Shown: one piece after another, positions 52,354 through 60,432 of the stretch
Position numbering within the stretch: the stretch's first letter is position 1
How the letters are laid out: every line of letters begins with the position of its first letter
From: an uncultured Spirochaetaceae bacterium
GTDB lineage: Bacteria > Spirochaetota > Spirochaetia > Treponematales > Treponemataceae
Direction of reading: 5' to 3'
NCBI GenBank assembly: GCA_902766125.1
Contig: CACXCG010000003.1
Span: 1 to 64,000 of the forward strand
DNA: 64,000 nucleotides
Notes under the pieces: generated by a model
What the model was told of the DNA's origin: nothing
The model's database searches: none
The model's input: only the letters and a program-made list of their open reading frames with translations
Position numbers and translations under genes: made by a program

Positions 52354-54141
52354 TTATTTGCGCAGGAGGGTGTCTAATTCGGCATTAAGGCGTAAGAGAC
52401 GTGCATCCTGAGGATTTAAAGCAACTACCTGCTTAAGGTAATACTGGGCACGACGCCAGTCAGATTTCTGGTAATACAGTTCGTACAGGCGGTACAGGGC
52501 ATCTTCGTTACGGGGGTTTGCAGTAAGGCTTGAACGCAGGTCTGCAAGGGTTGCTTCTTCGGTTGCATCCAGGCGGCTTCGCTGATAGTACAGAAAGCTT
52601 TTCATGCGGGCACTGGCACTGTTTAAAAGCGTATCAATCAGACGGGAAGCCTGTTCACTGCGGCCGGTTGCAATAAGCGCTTTAATGTATGTCTGCTGGC
52701 ACGATTCGTCAGACTTATTCTGTTCGTACAGCCGTGAAGCTAAATTCCATGCCTCTTCTGTCCGTCCCAGCGCAATACAGATATCAGCATGAGTATGAGA
52801 AGCCCCGGAAGGAGCATCACTTCGGGCAATCAGACGGGAACTGAGCGAATACGCAGAAGACCAGGAACCTGCCTTTACCTGTTCTGCAATACTTATGCTT
52901 AAAGCTGACAGGTTATCGCTCTGTTTCTCAAGAACTGCACTGGCAAGCTGTAATGCTGTCTTTCCGCCAACCGGAGAATTTGATGCAGAGGCAATTTCTG
53001 CGGCACGAAGCAATACGTCACTGTCTGACGGATACAGGGCAAGTGCCTGAGCAATTGTTTCAGCAGCATTAGAGGCACTCTTGTTCCATTCAAGCTGCAG
53101 CTGAGACCGCAGTAAAAGATAATCACGGGAAGTACGGTTTGTACGCGAATACACATCCAGCAAAGAAGATGCTTTTATGTAGTCGCCCTTTTTCATGAGG
53201 ATTTGCGCACGCAGAAGTACATAGTCAAGGTTGTCGCCTTCAAGCTGATTTGCCCTGAGTGCAAGTTCTTCTGCTTCATCGTATTTACCCAGAGCATAGG
53301 CGGCACGGGCACCCACAGAAAGCAGCGTGTTGTCAGAGGGATAAGTTTTTATAAATGTCTGAACGGTTGCATACGACTGCGCATAGTCTCCGTTTTTATA
53401 GCTTAAATCCGCAAGTTTACGCGCAAGTTCAATACAGTCTTTAGCACCGTTGAAGGCTGTTTTTATGTACGACAGTGCAGAACTGAGGTTTCCTTTTTTT
53501 TCCTGAAGAAGCCCCATAAGATAATTTGCAATAACAGAATCCTTGCGTTTTTGCAGAGCCTGTGTTAATGCTGATTCAGCCATGGAATAATAATTTGAAG
53601 AAACACTGTCTTTCAAAAGCACAAAGGACGGAAGCACCAGCGTAAGAAAGTCAGTGTTGCCGGTACTTGAATCGTAGATGCTGTTACGCGCCGAATCAAG
53701 TGCACCAATGTAAGAGTTTGAACGGTCTACCGACGGCAGTTCCCAGTTGACATTCTGAGACGGATAGGCAAACGTAAGCATTTCGGTAACGGTAACTAAA
53801 AGGACTTTTTCGTTTTCTTCGTAACCTTCATTGCCCGATTTTCTAAGGGAAAGCGCTGCCTGCTTGAGCGATGCAGGAGATCCGTTTTCTACCTGCGCCA
53901 TGATAGTAGAACTGATGGTTGAAAAATACGAACGCGATGTCTGTTTGGGAATAGGAATGCTTACCGTTTCATCTTCGGAGGGAACATACGGCTCTTCTTC
54001 ATCTTCCAGAACAGAAACTGGTTCTTCGGTACTTGCAGCGGGCTTAGGTGTCGAAGCACACGACCACAGCAAGACGATTTGTGTAAAACACAACGCAAAA
54101 GAGAAAATAAATCCTGCTGCTTTGCGTTTACCGCAAGTCAC
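52354..54141 (-). CDS. TPR-repeat lipoprotein
   Basis: 595 residues starting at a GTG that overlaps the stop of the gene before (GTGA). A lipobox LLWSC gives Cys near residue 28, followed by an acidic linker (SVLEDEEEPYVPSEDE). From about residue 85 to the end it is all helical with roughly twelve TPR-like units (for example ANYLMGLLQEKKGNLSSALSY, ARAAYALGKYDEAEELALRA, NEDALYRLYELYYQKSDWRR). Probably a periplasmic scaffold; function unknown. Confidence 0.85.
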   Translation of the reverse strand: MTCGKRKAAGFIFSFALCFTQIVLLWSCASTPKPAASTEEPVSVLEDEEEPYVPSEDETVSIPIPKQTSRSYFSTISSTIMAQVENGSPASLKQAALSLRKSGNEGYEENEKVLLVTVTEMLTFAYPSQNVNWELPSVDRSNSYIGALDSARNSIYDSSTGNTDFLTLVLPSFVLLKDSVSSNYYSMAESALTQALQKRKDSVIANYLMGLLQEKKGNLSSALSYIKTAFNGAKDCIELARKLADLSYKNGDYAQSYATVQTFIKTYPSDNTLLSVGARAAYALGKYDEAEELALRANQLEGDNLDYVLLRAQILMKKGDYIKASSLLDVYSRTNRTSRDYLLLRSQLQLEWNKSASNAAETIAQALALYPSDSDVLLRAAEIASASNSPVGGKTALQLASAVLEKQSDNLSALSISIAEQVKAGSWSSAYSLSSRLIARSDAPSGASHTHADICIALGRTEEAWNLASRLYEQNKSDESCQQTYIKALIATGRSEQASRLIDTLLNSASARMKSFLYYQRSRLDATEEATLADLRSSLTANPRNEDALYRLYELYYQKSDWRRAQYYLKQVVALNPQDARLLRLNAELDTLLRK

Positions 54142-54749
54142 TCTTCGTCAGTCTCCACTAAAGAATCATCTGCCATGTACGGAAAATCAGAATGATGCAG
54201 CTGCTGAATCAAAAACAGAACAATCAGCACAACACCGATTACAATTAAAATGAGCGGCCACCAGGTAACCATGACCCGCACCAGAGAATCAGTAATGATA
54301 TTAAAGGAGAACAGTAAAAAACAGGCGCCTAAAACACACAGCACAATTGCCGGGAACAGATAGACTGAACGTACACGCTGCGTTGAATACATACTGGCAA
54401 GCTGAAGAGACACACCTGCAATAATGACGAATACAGGCCAGATCTGTTTCATGGTAACGGGAACAACCTGTCCTATGACTAAGAGCGAAAGAATTCCGGT
54501 AAGCAGAAGAAACAGTCCTACAAAAAGCGCAACCCCGCTCTGCATAAGGGCAAGTCCGACAAACAGCGTAAGCGCACCACAAACCATAAGCAGTACGGGA
54601 AGGAACGTTGTCTGAGCTTCAAAAGACTTGAGGGTAAGCAGACACATACCCAGCACCAGAAGCAGAAGCCCCGCACCCAATACAACGGCAAACAGGATAT
54701 TCTGTTTTGTCAGAGGAACCTTGATTACTTTATCCAGCCATTTCTTCAT
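54138..54749 (-). CDS. Six-helix membrane protein, LiaF/DUF5668-like
   Basis: 203 residues with six membrane helices (about 18-40, 49-67, 72-92, 100-118, 129-148, 160-182) and an acidic tail. The last helix pair WWPLILIVIGVVLIV and earlier IWPVFVIIAGVSLQLAS match the W(P)xxLIxxGxxLL repeats of LiaF N-terminal/DUF5668 modules, linked elsewhere to envelope-stress sensing. The start is leaderless (see its promoter). Coupled to the TPR lipoprotein by a GTGA overlap. Confidence 0.65.
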   Translation of the reverse strand: MKKWLDKVIKVPLTKQNILFAVVLGAGLLLLVLGMCLLTLKSFEAQTTFLPVLLMVCGALTLFVGLALMQSGVALFVGLFLLLTGILSLLVIGQVVPVTMKQIWPVFVIIAGVSLQLASMYSTQRVRSVYLFPAIVLCVLGACFLLFSFNIITDSLVRVMVTWWPLILIVIGVVLIVLFLIQQLHHSDFPYMADDSLVETDEE

Positions 54750-54756
54750 AACGTAT

Positions 54757-54785
54757 AGAATACACTAAGTTTTTGGTCTTGTCAC
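54757..54785 (-). promoter_or_regulatory. Promoter of the LiaF-like/TPR unit, leaderless
   Basis: Minus strand -35 GTGACA (54780-54785), 17 bp, -10 TATTCT (54757-54762), seven bases to the ATG. No ribosome site. Confidence 0.6.
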
Positions 54786-54794
54786 TAGGTGCCA

Positions 54795-54823
54795 TTTACA
54801 TTTAAGTTCATGTCTGCTACAAT
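54795..54823 (+). promoter_or_regulatory. Promoter of the BamD-like lipoprotein unit, leaderless
   Basis: -35 TTTACA (54795-54800), 17 bp, -10 TACAAT (54818-54823), seven bases to the ATG at 54831. No ribosome site. Back to back with the promoter at 54757-54785. Confidence 0.65.
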
Positions 54824-54830
54824 CAATTAT

Positions 54831-55871
54831 ATGGTAAAAAAACACGCTATTCTGCTTACAGCTTTCTGTACACTGCTTGTTACGCTGGTAACTTCCTGCT
54901 CAAATCCCGGTCTTGCCAAAGAATCTGAACAGGAACAGCTGCGATCCCTGCTTACCTCTGCAAATCTTTCACAGGAAGAACGCTACGGCATTGTAAACAC
55001 CATTGCGACCAACATGCTTGCCATAAAAGATTACTCAAACCTGGAACTGTTTTTGACCGAATGGGTCAACTCTCATCCTGAAGATCCATATAATGCATAC
55101 TGGCTGCTTATGACTGCCCACGCATACCTTGAAAGCGATGCAGCACCTGTTGCCGAATACTATTTTGAACGCATCATAAACGACTACCCCGACCTGACCG
55201 TACAGGGAAAATCGGTACACTTTCTGTGCCTGCAGCATTTAATTCAGATCAGTTCTTCTTCTGCAAACCGCATCGTGTACTTTAATCAGCTTATAGACAA
55301 CTTCCCCGACGAAGTAAACCTTACTGAACTGTACTACCGACTCGCACTAGAATACGAAGATGAAGGCGACTGGGATCAGGCTATTAAGACGCTTACGGTA
55401 TTCCTTGAACAGGACGATGCAGCAACCATACAGATCAGCAGTCACCCCAACGCATACCTTCTGGCAAAACAGCTTATAGACTTTAACGACTCTCCCAAAG
55501 ACTGGACATTTGAAACTCTGGATGCACTGGTTGCGGCAGTAAAGAAAGCAATTTCCAGCTACAACTACGGAGCTTTGGACAGCTATAAATCAAAAGTCAA
55601 CTTCTTTGCCATGTCCTGGAGACAGAGCGCCACTGACGAAAACGCACAGGTAAACTTTTCTATGCGCGGCTACATGGTCGGTCAGCGTATTTATTACAGT
55701 GCCGAACTTGACGATTCTTCTTCGCCGACAGAAGCGTACCTTCGCACAACCGGATGGAGTAACTACATCAACGTATGGTATCTGTATTTCCGCAAAGTCA
55801 ACTTCCCTGCAGATCCTGAAATCCACGGACGCTGGGAATGGGCAGGCATTTACTTCGGTGAAAAGCTGTGA
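54831..55871 (+). CDS. TPR lipoprotein (tetratricopeptide-like, BamD-resembling N-terminal part)
   Basis: 346 residues; lipobox VTSC puts the lipidated Cys near residue 23. Residues 35-200 are helical repeats (NYSNLELFLTEWVNSHPEDPYN..., YFERIINDYPDLTVQGKSVHFL, YRLALEYEDEGDWDQAIKTLTVFL) similar in style to BamD/YbgF repeats. The last about 110 residues are beta-rich and unlike BamD. Conserved hypothetical of unknown role, perhaps in envelope assembly. Overlaps the next gene (GTGA). Confidence 0.7.
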   Translation: MVKKHAILLTAFCTLLVTLVTSCSNPGLAKESEQEQLRSLLTSANLSQEERYGIVNTIATNMLAIKDYSNLELFLTEWVNSHPEDPYNAYWLLMTAHAYLESDAAPVAEYYFERIINDYPDLTVQGKSVHFLCLQHLIQISSSSANRIVYFNQLIDNFPDEVNLTELYYRLALEYEDEGDWDQAIKTLTVFLEQDDAATIQISSHPNAYLLAKQLIDFNDSPKDWTFETLDALVAAVKKAISSYNYGALDSYKSKVNFFAMSWRQSATDENAQVNFSMRGYMVGQRIYYSAELDDSSSPTEAYLRTTGWSNYINVWYLYFRKVNFPADPEIHGRWEWAGIYFGEKL

Positions 55872-57070
55872 CGCGAAAACGCATTCTTTCTTTGCTTTGT
55901 GAAGCAGTATTATGCTGCTCTCTTGCACTAAGCCAGGTAACAGAAGAACCAGTACTCCTTACCGAAGACGATTTTCTTGAACTGATAGAAACCCTTTCTA
56001 ACGACACCAATACCGAAGAAACCGAAGAAGAAATCGTAACTGAAGAAATTCTTCCGGACATAGAAATACCCGAGGCAGATTCCGCAGAAAAAGAACTTCC
56101 AGAGCGCAAAGCACTCGATATTGAAGGCATTGATAACGATCTGTGCAACCGCTTTCACAATCAGTTTTTAACTACGCACGGAAGACAGCAGCTGGTACAG
56201 GCATTGATAGATTCCGCCCCGTACCGTCCGTACATCAGAAAACAGCTGGAAGAAGCAGGTTTACCGTCGGTCATTCAGTATCTTCCCATTGTTGAATCGA
56301 ATTACCGCATTCGTGCTGTGTCACGCTCAGGAGCAACGGGCTTGTGGCAGTTCATGGAAAACAGCATGGCACCGTTTCTGACAAAGAACGCCTGGTACGA
56401 CGAACGCTATGACCCGTGGAAATCAACTGATGCCGCCATTGCAAAACTTAAGGATAATTACCGCATGTTCAACGACTGGGCGCTTGCACTTGCCGCTTAC
56501 AATTGCGGTGCGGGTGCCATGAGCAGGGTGCTTTCACGCAATAAGGGAAAAGATTTCTGGTATCTTGCAGAACACAATCTTATCAGCGGACAGTCAGCAC
56601 TGTATGTTCCCAAACTGCTTGCCATTGCAGATTTAGTTGAAAATGCAGAATATTACGGACTGGACGATGTTGCAGAAGCAAATCACCTCATAGATGACTC
56701 TGAAATAGAAGAATTTGACTACATTACCGTTGCGGGCATGTTCAGCATAAACCAGATTGCAGGCCTTACCGGCATAGAAAAAGAAACTGTAACGCGATTA
56801 AACCCTGCGCTGTTTAGAAACTGTACACCGGCGGGCGCAAAATACCAGCTGCGGCTTCCCAAAGGAACTGCAGAACAGGCTGAAACTGCGCTCAAAGATG
56901 CGGGAGTTGCAACAGATGCGGTAATCTACACGGTTAACAAGGGAGACACCCTGTGGGGCATTTCCAGAAAATACGGTGTTACGGTTGCAGATTTGTGTGA
57001 AGTCAACAATATAAAAGAAAATGGAATTTTATCTATAGGACAGAAGGTAATTGTGCCGATTTTTAAATGA
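55868..57070 (+). CDS. LysM-containing lytic transglycosylase (MltD type)
   Basis: 400 residues starting at a GTG inside the previous gene's end. A signal peptide (1-22) and a very acidic stretch (25-80) precede an SLT domain (about 115-280) with the catalytic Glu143 in LPIVESNYRIRAVSRSGATG and later LWQFME, YNCGAGAM. A single LysM domain closes the protein (about 353-398, YTVNKGDTLWGISRKYGVTV). It cuts glycan strands of peptidoglycan, and is coexpressed with the preceding lipoprotein and the OmpA-family gene that follows. Confidence 0.93.
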   Translation: MTRKRILSLLCEAVLCCSLALSQVTEEPVLLTEDDFLELIETLSNDTNTEETEEEIVTEEILPDIEIPEADSAEKELPERKALDIEGIDNDLCNRFHNQFLTTHGRQQLVQALIDSAPYRPYIRKQLEEAGLPSVIQYLPIVESNYRIRAVSRSGATGLWQFMENSMAPFLTKNAWYDERYDPWKSTDAAIAKLKDNYRMFNDWALALAAYNCGAGAMSRVLSRNKGKDFWYLAEHNLISGQSALYVPKLLAIADLVENAEYYGLDDVAEANHLIDDSEIEEFDYITVAGMFSINQIAGLTGIEKETVTRLNPALFRNCTPAGAKYQLRLPKGTAEQAETALKDAGVATDAVIYTVNKGDTLWGISRKYGVTVADLCEVNNIKENGILSIGQKVIVPIFK

Positions 57071-57085
57071 GGAGTTGTGCGGTCA

Positions 57086-58537
57086 ATGAAACGCTTTATC
57101 CAGTCAAAAGTAAAGGTATTATTCGTAAGCGTCCTGTGTGCAGGTGCCTTTTGCTTACCCCTTTCAGCACAAGAGTATTTTAACCAGTATCGGCTTACCC
57201 CCGAAGAAGAAGCAATGATAGCCGAAGAATCAGCCATTGCAAGCGGAAACGCATCGCCTGAAAACTCAGTCATGTCTTCTCAAAGTTTTATTCACTGGGG
57301 AAAGGGAACCTTCAGTTCTTCTGTTGATTTAGACATTCAGAAAGCAGGCATTGTCATTCCCAGCGGAAAAGCATCTGCCGTAGACCGCATTCAGATGAAT
57401 CTTCCCAAGCTGATTAAAAATCCGCTTCTTTCCATTTACGTTGATGATGTAAACACTCTGGGCGATTTAGTATTGTCCGGAACCATTACCCTTGAACAGC
57501 TTACCGTCCTGATAAGTCAGGGAAAACAGACACCTCCTGTCTTTGCCTCTGGCGGAGCAAAACTGCAGACCCAGCATTCTCTCCAGCTGCAGAACATTGG
57601 TGCACTTCTGGTAAAGCACAAGACCCCCTACACTCCCCAGCAGCCCATCAACCGTGTTGCATCCCGCGCCTACAGCGGCATTATCATTGATGCACGCGGC
57701 ACACTGCCGGTAAAGAATGAATTCATTTCAAGCAAAGTGTCACCCTGCCTGTTTCCCAAAGTGTACACTGACGAAATGGACCTGCTGTACGAACGCAACA
57801 TGGTAGAAGCAAACATCGCAGTCCAGTCAGGAATTGTTCTGTATGGCTCAAGCGATAAACCTGCCGATTACAGAAGCCGTGTCGGTTCAGATCCGCTGTG
57901 GATTACCGCCCGTGCTGTATATGGTGTAAACCGCTGCGATCCGGTCATCTCTCAGGAAGACTATCTTCGCATTATGAGCGTAAAGGAAAACAGAGATTTA
58001 TTGCGCCAGGGAAAGGTTGTCATACTGGTTGACGGTGATGAATTAAGTCATGCCGTAAGTGCACCGCGCAAAGATCTTTCATACTATATTTCTCTTAATC
58101 AGATTCAGGAAAACTTCCCCAAAGAACTGGTACCCGACACCATCATCATTGACGCACCACCGGGATTACGTTTTGAACTGGGAGACCTTAAGTTTGTTGC
58201 AGACAGCGCAGAACTTTTACCCGAAGAACAGTCGCGCATCATAGAAATTGCAGAATCCCTCAAGCGCTATCTGGTGATGAATGAATATTCAATTTTAGTC
58301 GAAGGACATACCGCAGACGTCAACAAACCAAACGGTCAGATGCAGCTGAGTATTGAACGCGCAAAGGCAATCATAGAAGCACTGGTTGCACAGGGTCTTG
58401 ACCGCTCACTGTTTACCTACAAGGGTTACGGCGGAACTCAGCCCATTGCAGATAACTCTACTGCTGAAGGAAGAGCACAGAACCGCCGCGTTACCATTAC
58501 CGTAACGCCAAAGTCAAGTTATATTCAGTATCAATAA
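57086..58537 (+). CDS. OmpA-family outer-membrane/peptidoglycan-linked protein
   Basis: 483 residues. Signal peptide ending LSAQ (about residue 26), a central domain of about 300 residues without a known family, and a C-terminal OmpA domain (about 365-475: VADSAELLPEEQSRIIEIAE, ILVEGHTADVNKPNGQMQLSIERAKAI, TYKGYGGTQPIADN, NRRVTITV). The ATG at 57086 is eleven bases after GAGGAG; a GTG at 57077 is too close to it. Works with the transglycosylase gene before it in envelope upkeep, by context. Confidence 0.88.
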   Translation: MKRFIQSKVKVLFVSVLCAGAFCLPLSAQEYFNQYRLTPEEEAMIAEESAIASGNASPENSVMSSQSFIHWGKGTFSSSVDLDIQKAGIVIPSGKASAVDRIQMNLPKLIKNPLLSIYVDDVNTLGDLVLSGTITLEQLTVLISQGKQTPPVFASGGAKLQTQHSLQLQNIGALLVKHKTPYTPQQPINRVASRAYSGIIIDARGTLPVKNEFISSKVSPCLFPKVYTDEMDLLYERNMVEANIAVQSGIVLYGSSDKPADYRSRVGSDPLWITARAVYGVNRCDPVISQEDYLRIMSVKENRDLLRQGKVVILVDGDELSHAVSAPRKDLSYYISLNQIQENFPKELVPDTIIIDAPPGLRFELGDLKFVADSAELLPEEQSRIIEIAESLKRYLVMNEYSILVEGHTADVNKPNGQMQLSIERAKAIIEALVAQGLDRSLFTYKGYGGTQPIADNSTAEGRAQNRRVTITVTPKSSYIQYQ

Positions 58538-58616
58538 TACTGCTGAAGGGAAAGACTAAAAGGTAAGAGTTGAGGCATAGTCGCACGCCCCTGCTACGAC
58601 GATGTATTCAGTATCA
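58522..58616. repeat. 12-bp direct repeat at the convergent gene ends, 71 bp apart
   Basis: TATTCAGTATCA occurs at 58522-58533 in the last codons of the OmpA-family gene and at 58605-58616 over the purN stop codon. The spacer holds a small GTCG...CGAC hairpin (58580-58600) whose loop resembles those of the gap-remnant hairpins. Confidence 0.5.
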
Positions 58617-59240
58617 GTGATTTAGCATAGACGCAAGAAGACACACGCCTTCAACCATCGCTTCATGCTCATGGGGAGCAATGCGTGCATACAGTGTATC
58701 GGGTGTGTCATCAGCCATAACCGGAACTTTTTTCTGCACCAGAATTTTTCCCGTGTCACAGCCGGCATCAACCAAGTGAACGGTACAGCCGCTTTCTGTT
58801 TCTTTTGCCGCAAGCACTGCTTCGTGAACATTGTGTCCCCACATGCCTACCCCGCCAAACTTAGGAAGCAGCGCAGGGTGCAGGTTTATGATACGGCCGG
58901 CATATTCAGTTACGATCTTTCCGCCTAACACAGAAAGATATCCTGCAAGTACAATTGCATCGACATGGTAGTCGCGACACAAGTCAAGCACTGCATCAGA
59001 AACGGCAATGCGCTTTGTGTCCCGGTCAGCTTCTTTTGCTTTGTCGGAACCCAGGACAGAAAACGGACTGCGTATTTCTGCAGGAATACCGGCAGTTTTT
59101 GCACGCTCTAAGGCAAATGCATTTTTTGTATTGCTTACCACCAGCACAATGTGGTACGGGCAGTCAGCGTGAGCCTTTTCGTAATCAATGAGAGCCTGAA
59201 GGTTTGTGCCGCCGCCGCTTACCAGTACCGCTATGTTCAT
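58614..59240 (-). CDS. purN: Phosphoribosylglycinamide formyltransferase
   Basis: 208 residues. Third step of purine synthesis, using 10-formyl-tetrahydrofolate. The ligand site reads LVSGGGTNLQALIDYE; the catalytic His is in INLHPALLPKFGG and the Asp in VDAGCDTGKILVQ. Its ATG overlaps the purM stop (TAATG), so purM and purN form one unit. Confidence 0.96.
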   Translation of the reverse strand: MNIAVLVSGGGTNLQALIDYEKAHADCPYHIVLVVSNTKNAFALERAKTAGIPAEIRSPFSVLGSDKAKEADRDTKRIAVSDAVLDLCRDYHVDAIVLAGYLSVLGGKIVTEYAGRIINLHPALLPKFGGVGMWGHNVHEAVLAAKETESGCTVHLVDAGCDTGKILVQKKVPVMADDTPDTLYARIAPHEHEAMVEGVCLLASMLNH

Positions 59241-60367
59241 TATGCATTCTCCGCGTCAACAAAACGTGTCATCTGCTTAGAACCTTTGAACTCGCCCTTG
59301 ATGGGTTTGTCTGTGTGTCCTACATAGCCGATTGCATACGCTTTCATGTCGGGGATTCCGTTCTTGTGATATTTTTTTGCATTCTTGTTGAACATATCAA
59401 GAATCTTTTTTGCATCTTCTTTTTTAACCGCAAGTACAAAACCGATTCCCATGTTAAACGTGCTGAACATATTCTTTTCGTCTGCACCACGGCGTACCAG
59501 TTCTGCAAATACCGGAGGAATGTCCCAGCTGTTGTTTACAATAACTGAACACAACTGTTTTTTTCCTGCCTTTGCATGAGGATACATACGGGGAAGGTTT
59601 TCGTAGAATCCGCCGCCGGTTACGTGAACCATACCGTGAACAGAAGCACGGTACTTTTTAAGCACTTCCATAACCGGCTTTACGTAAATGCGGGTTGGAG
59701 TAAGCAGCACTTCGCCAATAGTCTTTTTGGTTTTCTTACCGTTTACAACAAACGGATCGTTAAAGTTTTTTACCAGTTTGCGGATAAGTGAAAATCCGTT
59801 AGAGTGAGCACCTGTAGAAGAAAGTCCGATAAGAACATCACCCTCTTTGATTTTGCTTCCGTCAATGATATCTTTTTTGTCTACAACACCGACACCAAAT
59901 CCGGCAAGGTCATATTTTCCGTCATCATAGAATCCGGGCATTTCGGCAGTTTCTCCGCCCAAGAGTGCACAACCGGTTTCAACACAACCGTCGGTAACAC
60001 CCTTTACCAGCTGACCTGCAACTGATGCATCAAGTTTTCCGCATGCAACATAATCAAGGAAGAATGAAGTCTGAACACCAGAGCACAGAATGTCGTTAAC
60101 GCTCATGGCAACGCAGTCAATGCCGACTGTATCGTATTTTTTTAATTTGAAAGCAATGTCAAGTTTTGTTCCCACACCGTCTGTACCGCTTACCAGTACC
60201 GGCTCTTTCATTCCTTTGGGAACTGCAAACATTCCGTTGAACGAACCAAGATCCGTAAGCACTCCGGGCACTTTTGCACGTGAAGCTTCCTTCTTGTACT
60301 TATCAACAGCACGATATCCTTCGTTTACATTGACACCAGCTTTCTTATAGTCGACACCCTTTGCCAT
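59240..60367 (-). CDS. purM: Phosphoribosylformylglycinamidine cyclo-ligase (AIR synthetase)
   Basis: 375 residues, slightly longer than the usual 345. The ATP-binding opening DYKKAGVNVNEGYRAVDKYK, the TDGVGTKLDIAF and MSVNDILCSGVQTSFFLDY motifs, and GGETAEMPGFYDDGKYDLAGFGVGVV are all typical. AGGAGG sits seven bases before the ATG and a strong promoter precedes it. Confidence 0.97.
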   Translation of the reverse strand: MAKGVDYKKAGVNVNEGYRAVDKYKKEASRAKVPGVLTDLGSFNGMFAVPKGMKEPVLVSGTDGVGTKLDIAFKLKKYDTVGIDCVAMSVNDILCSGVQTSFFLDYVACGKLDASVAGQLVKGVTDGCVETGCALLGGETAEMPGFYDDGKYDLAGFGVGVVDKKDIIDGSKIKEGDVLIGLSSTGAHSNGFSLIRKLVKNFNDPFVVNGKKTKKTIGEVLLTPTRIYVKPVMEVLKKYRASVHGMVHVTGGGFYENLPRMYPHAKAGKKQLCSVIVNNSWDIPPVFAELVRRGADEKNMFSTFNMGIGFVLAVKKEDAKKILDMFNKNAKKYHKNGIPDMKAYAIGYVGHTDKPIKGEFKGSKQMTRFVDAENA

Positions 60368-60396
60368 ACAAACCTCCTGTGGCTGAACAGGGTGTC

Positions 60397-60425
60397 AGTA
60401 TAGCATAAAGTGTTACCCGTATCAA
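60397..60425 (-). promoter_or_regulatory. purMN promoter
   Basis: Minus strand -35 TTGATA (60420-60425), 17 bp, -10 TATACT (60397-60402); leader about 23 bases with AGGAGG. No purine riboswitch fits in so short a leader. Confidence 0.75.
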
Positions 60426-60432
60426 CTGACAG

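Noticed and set aside
60368..60432. Purine riboswitch ahead of purM
   Set aside because: The leader is only about 23 bases by the promoter reading, too short for the aptamer.
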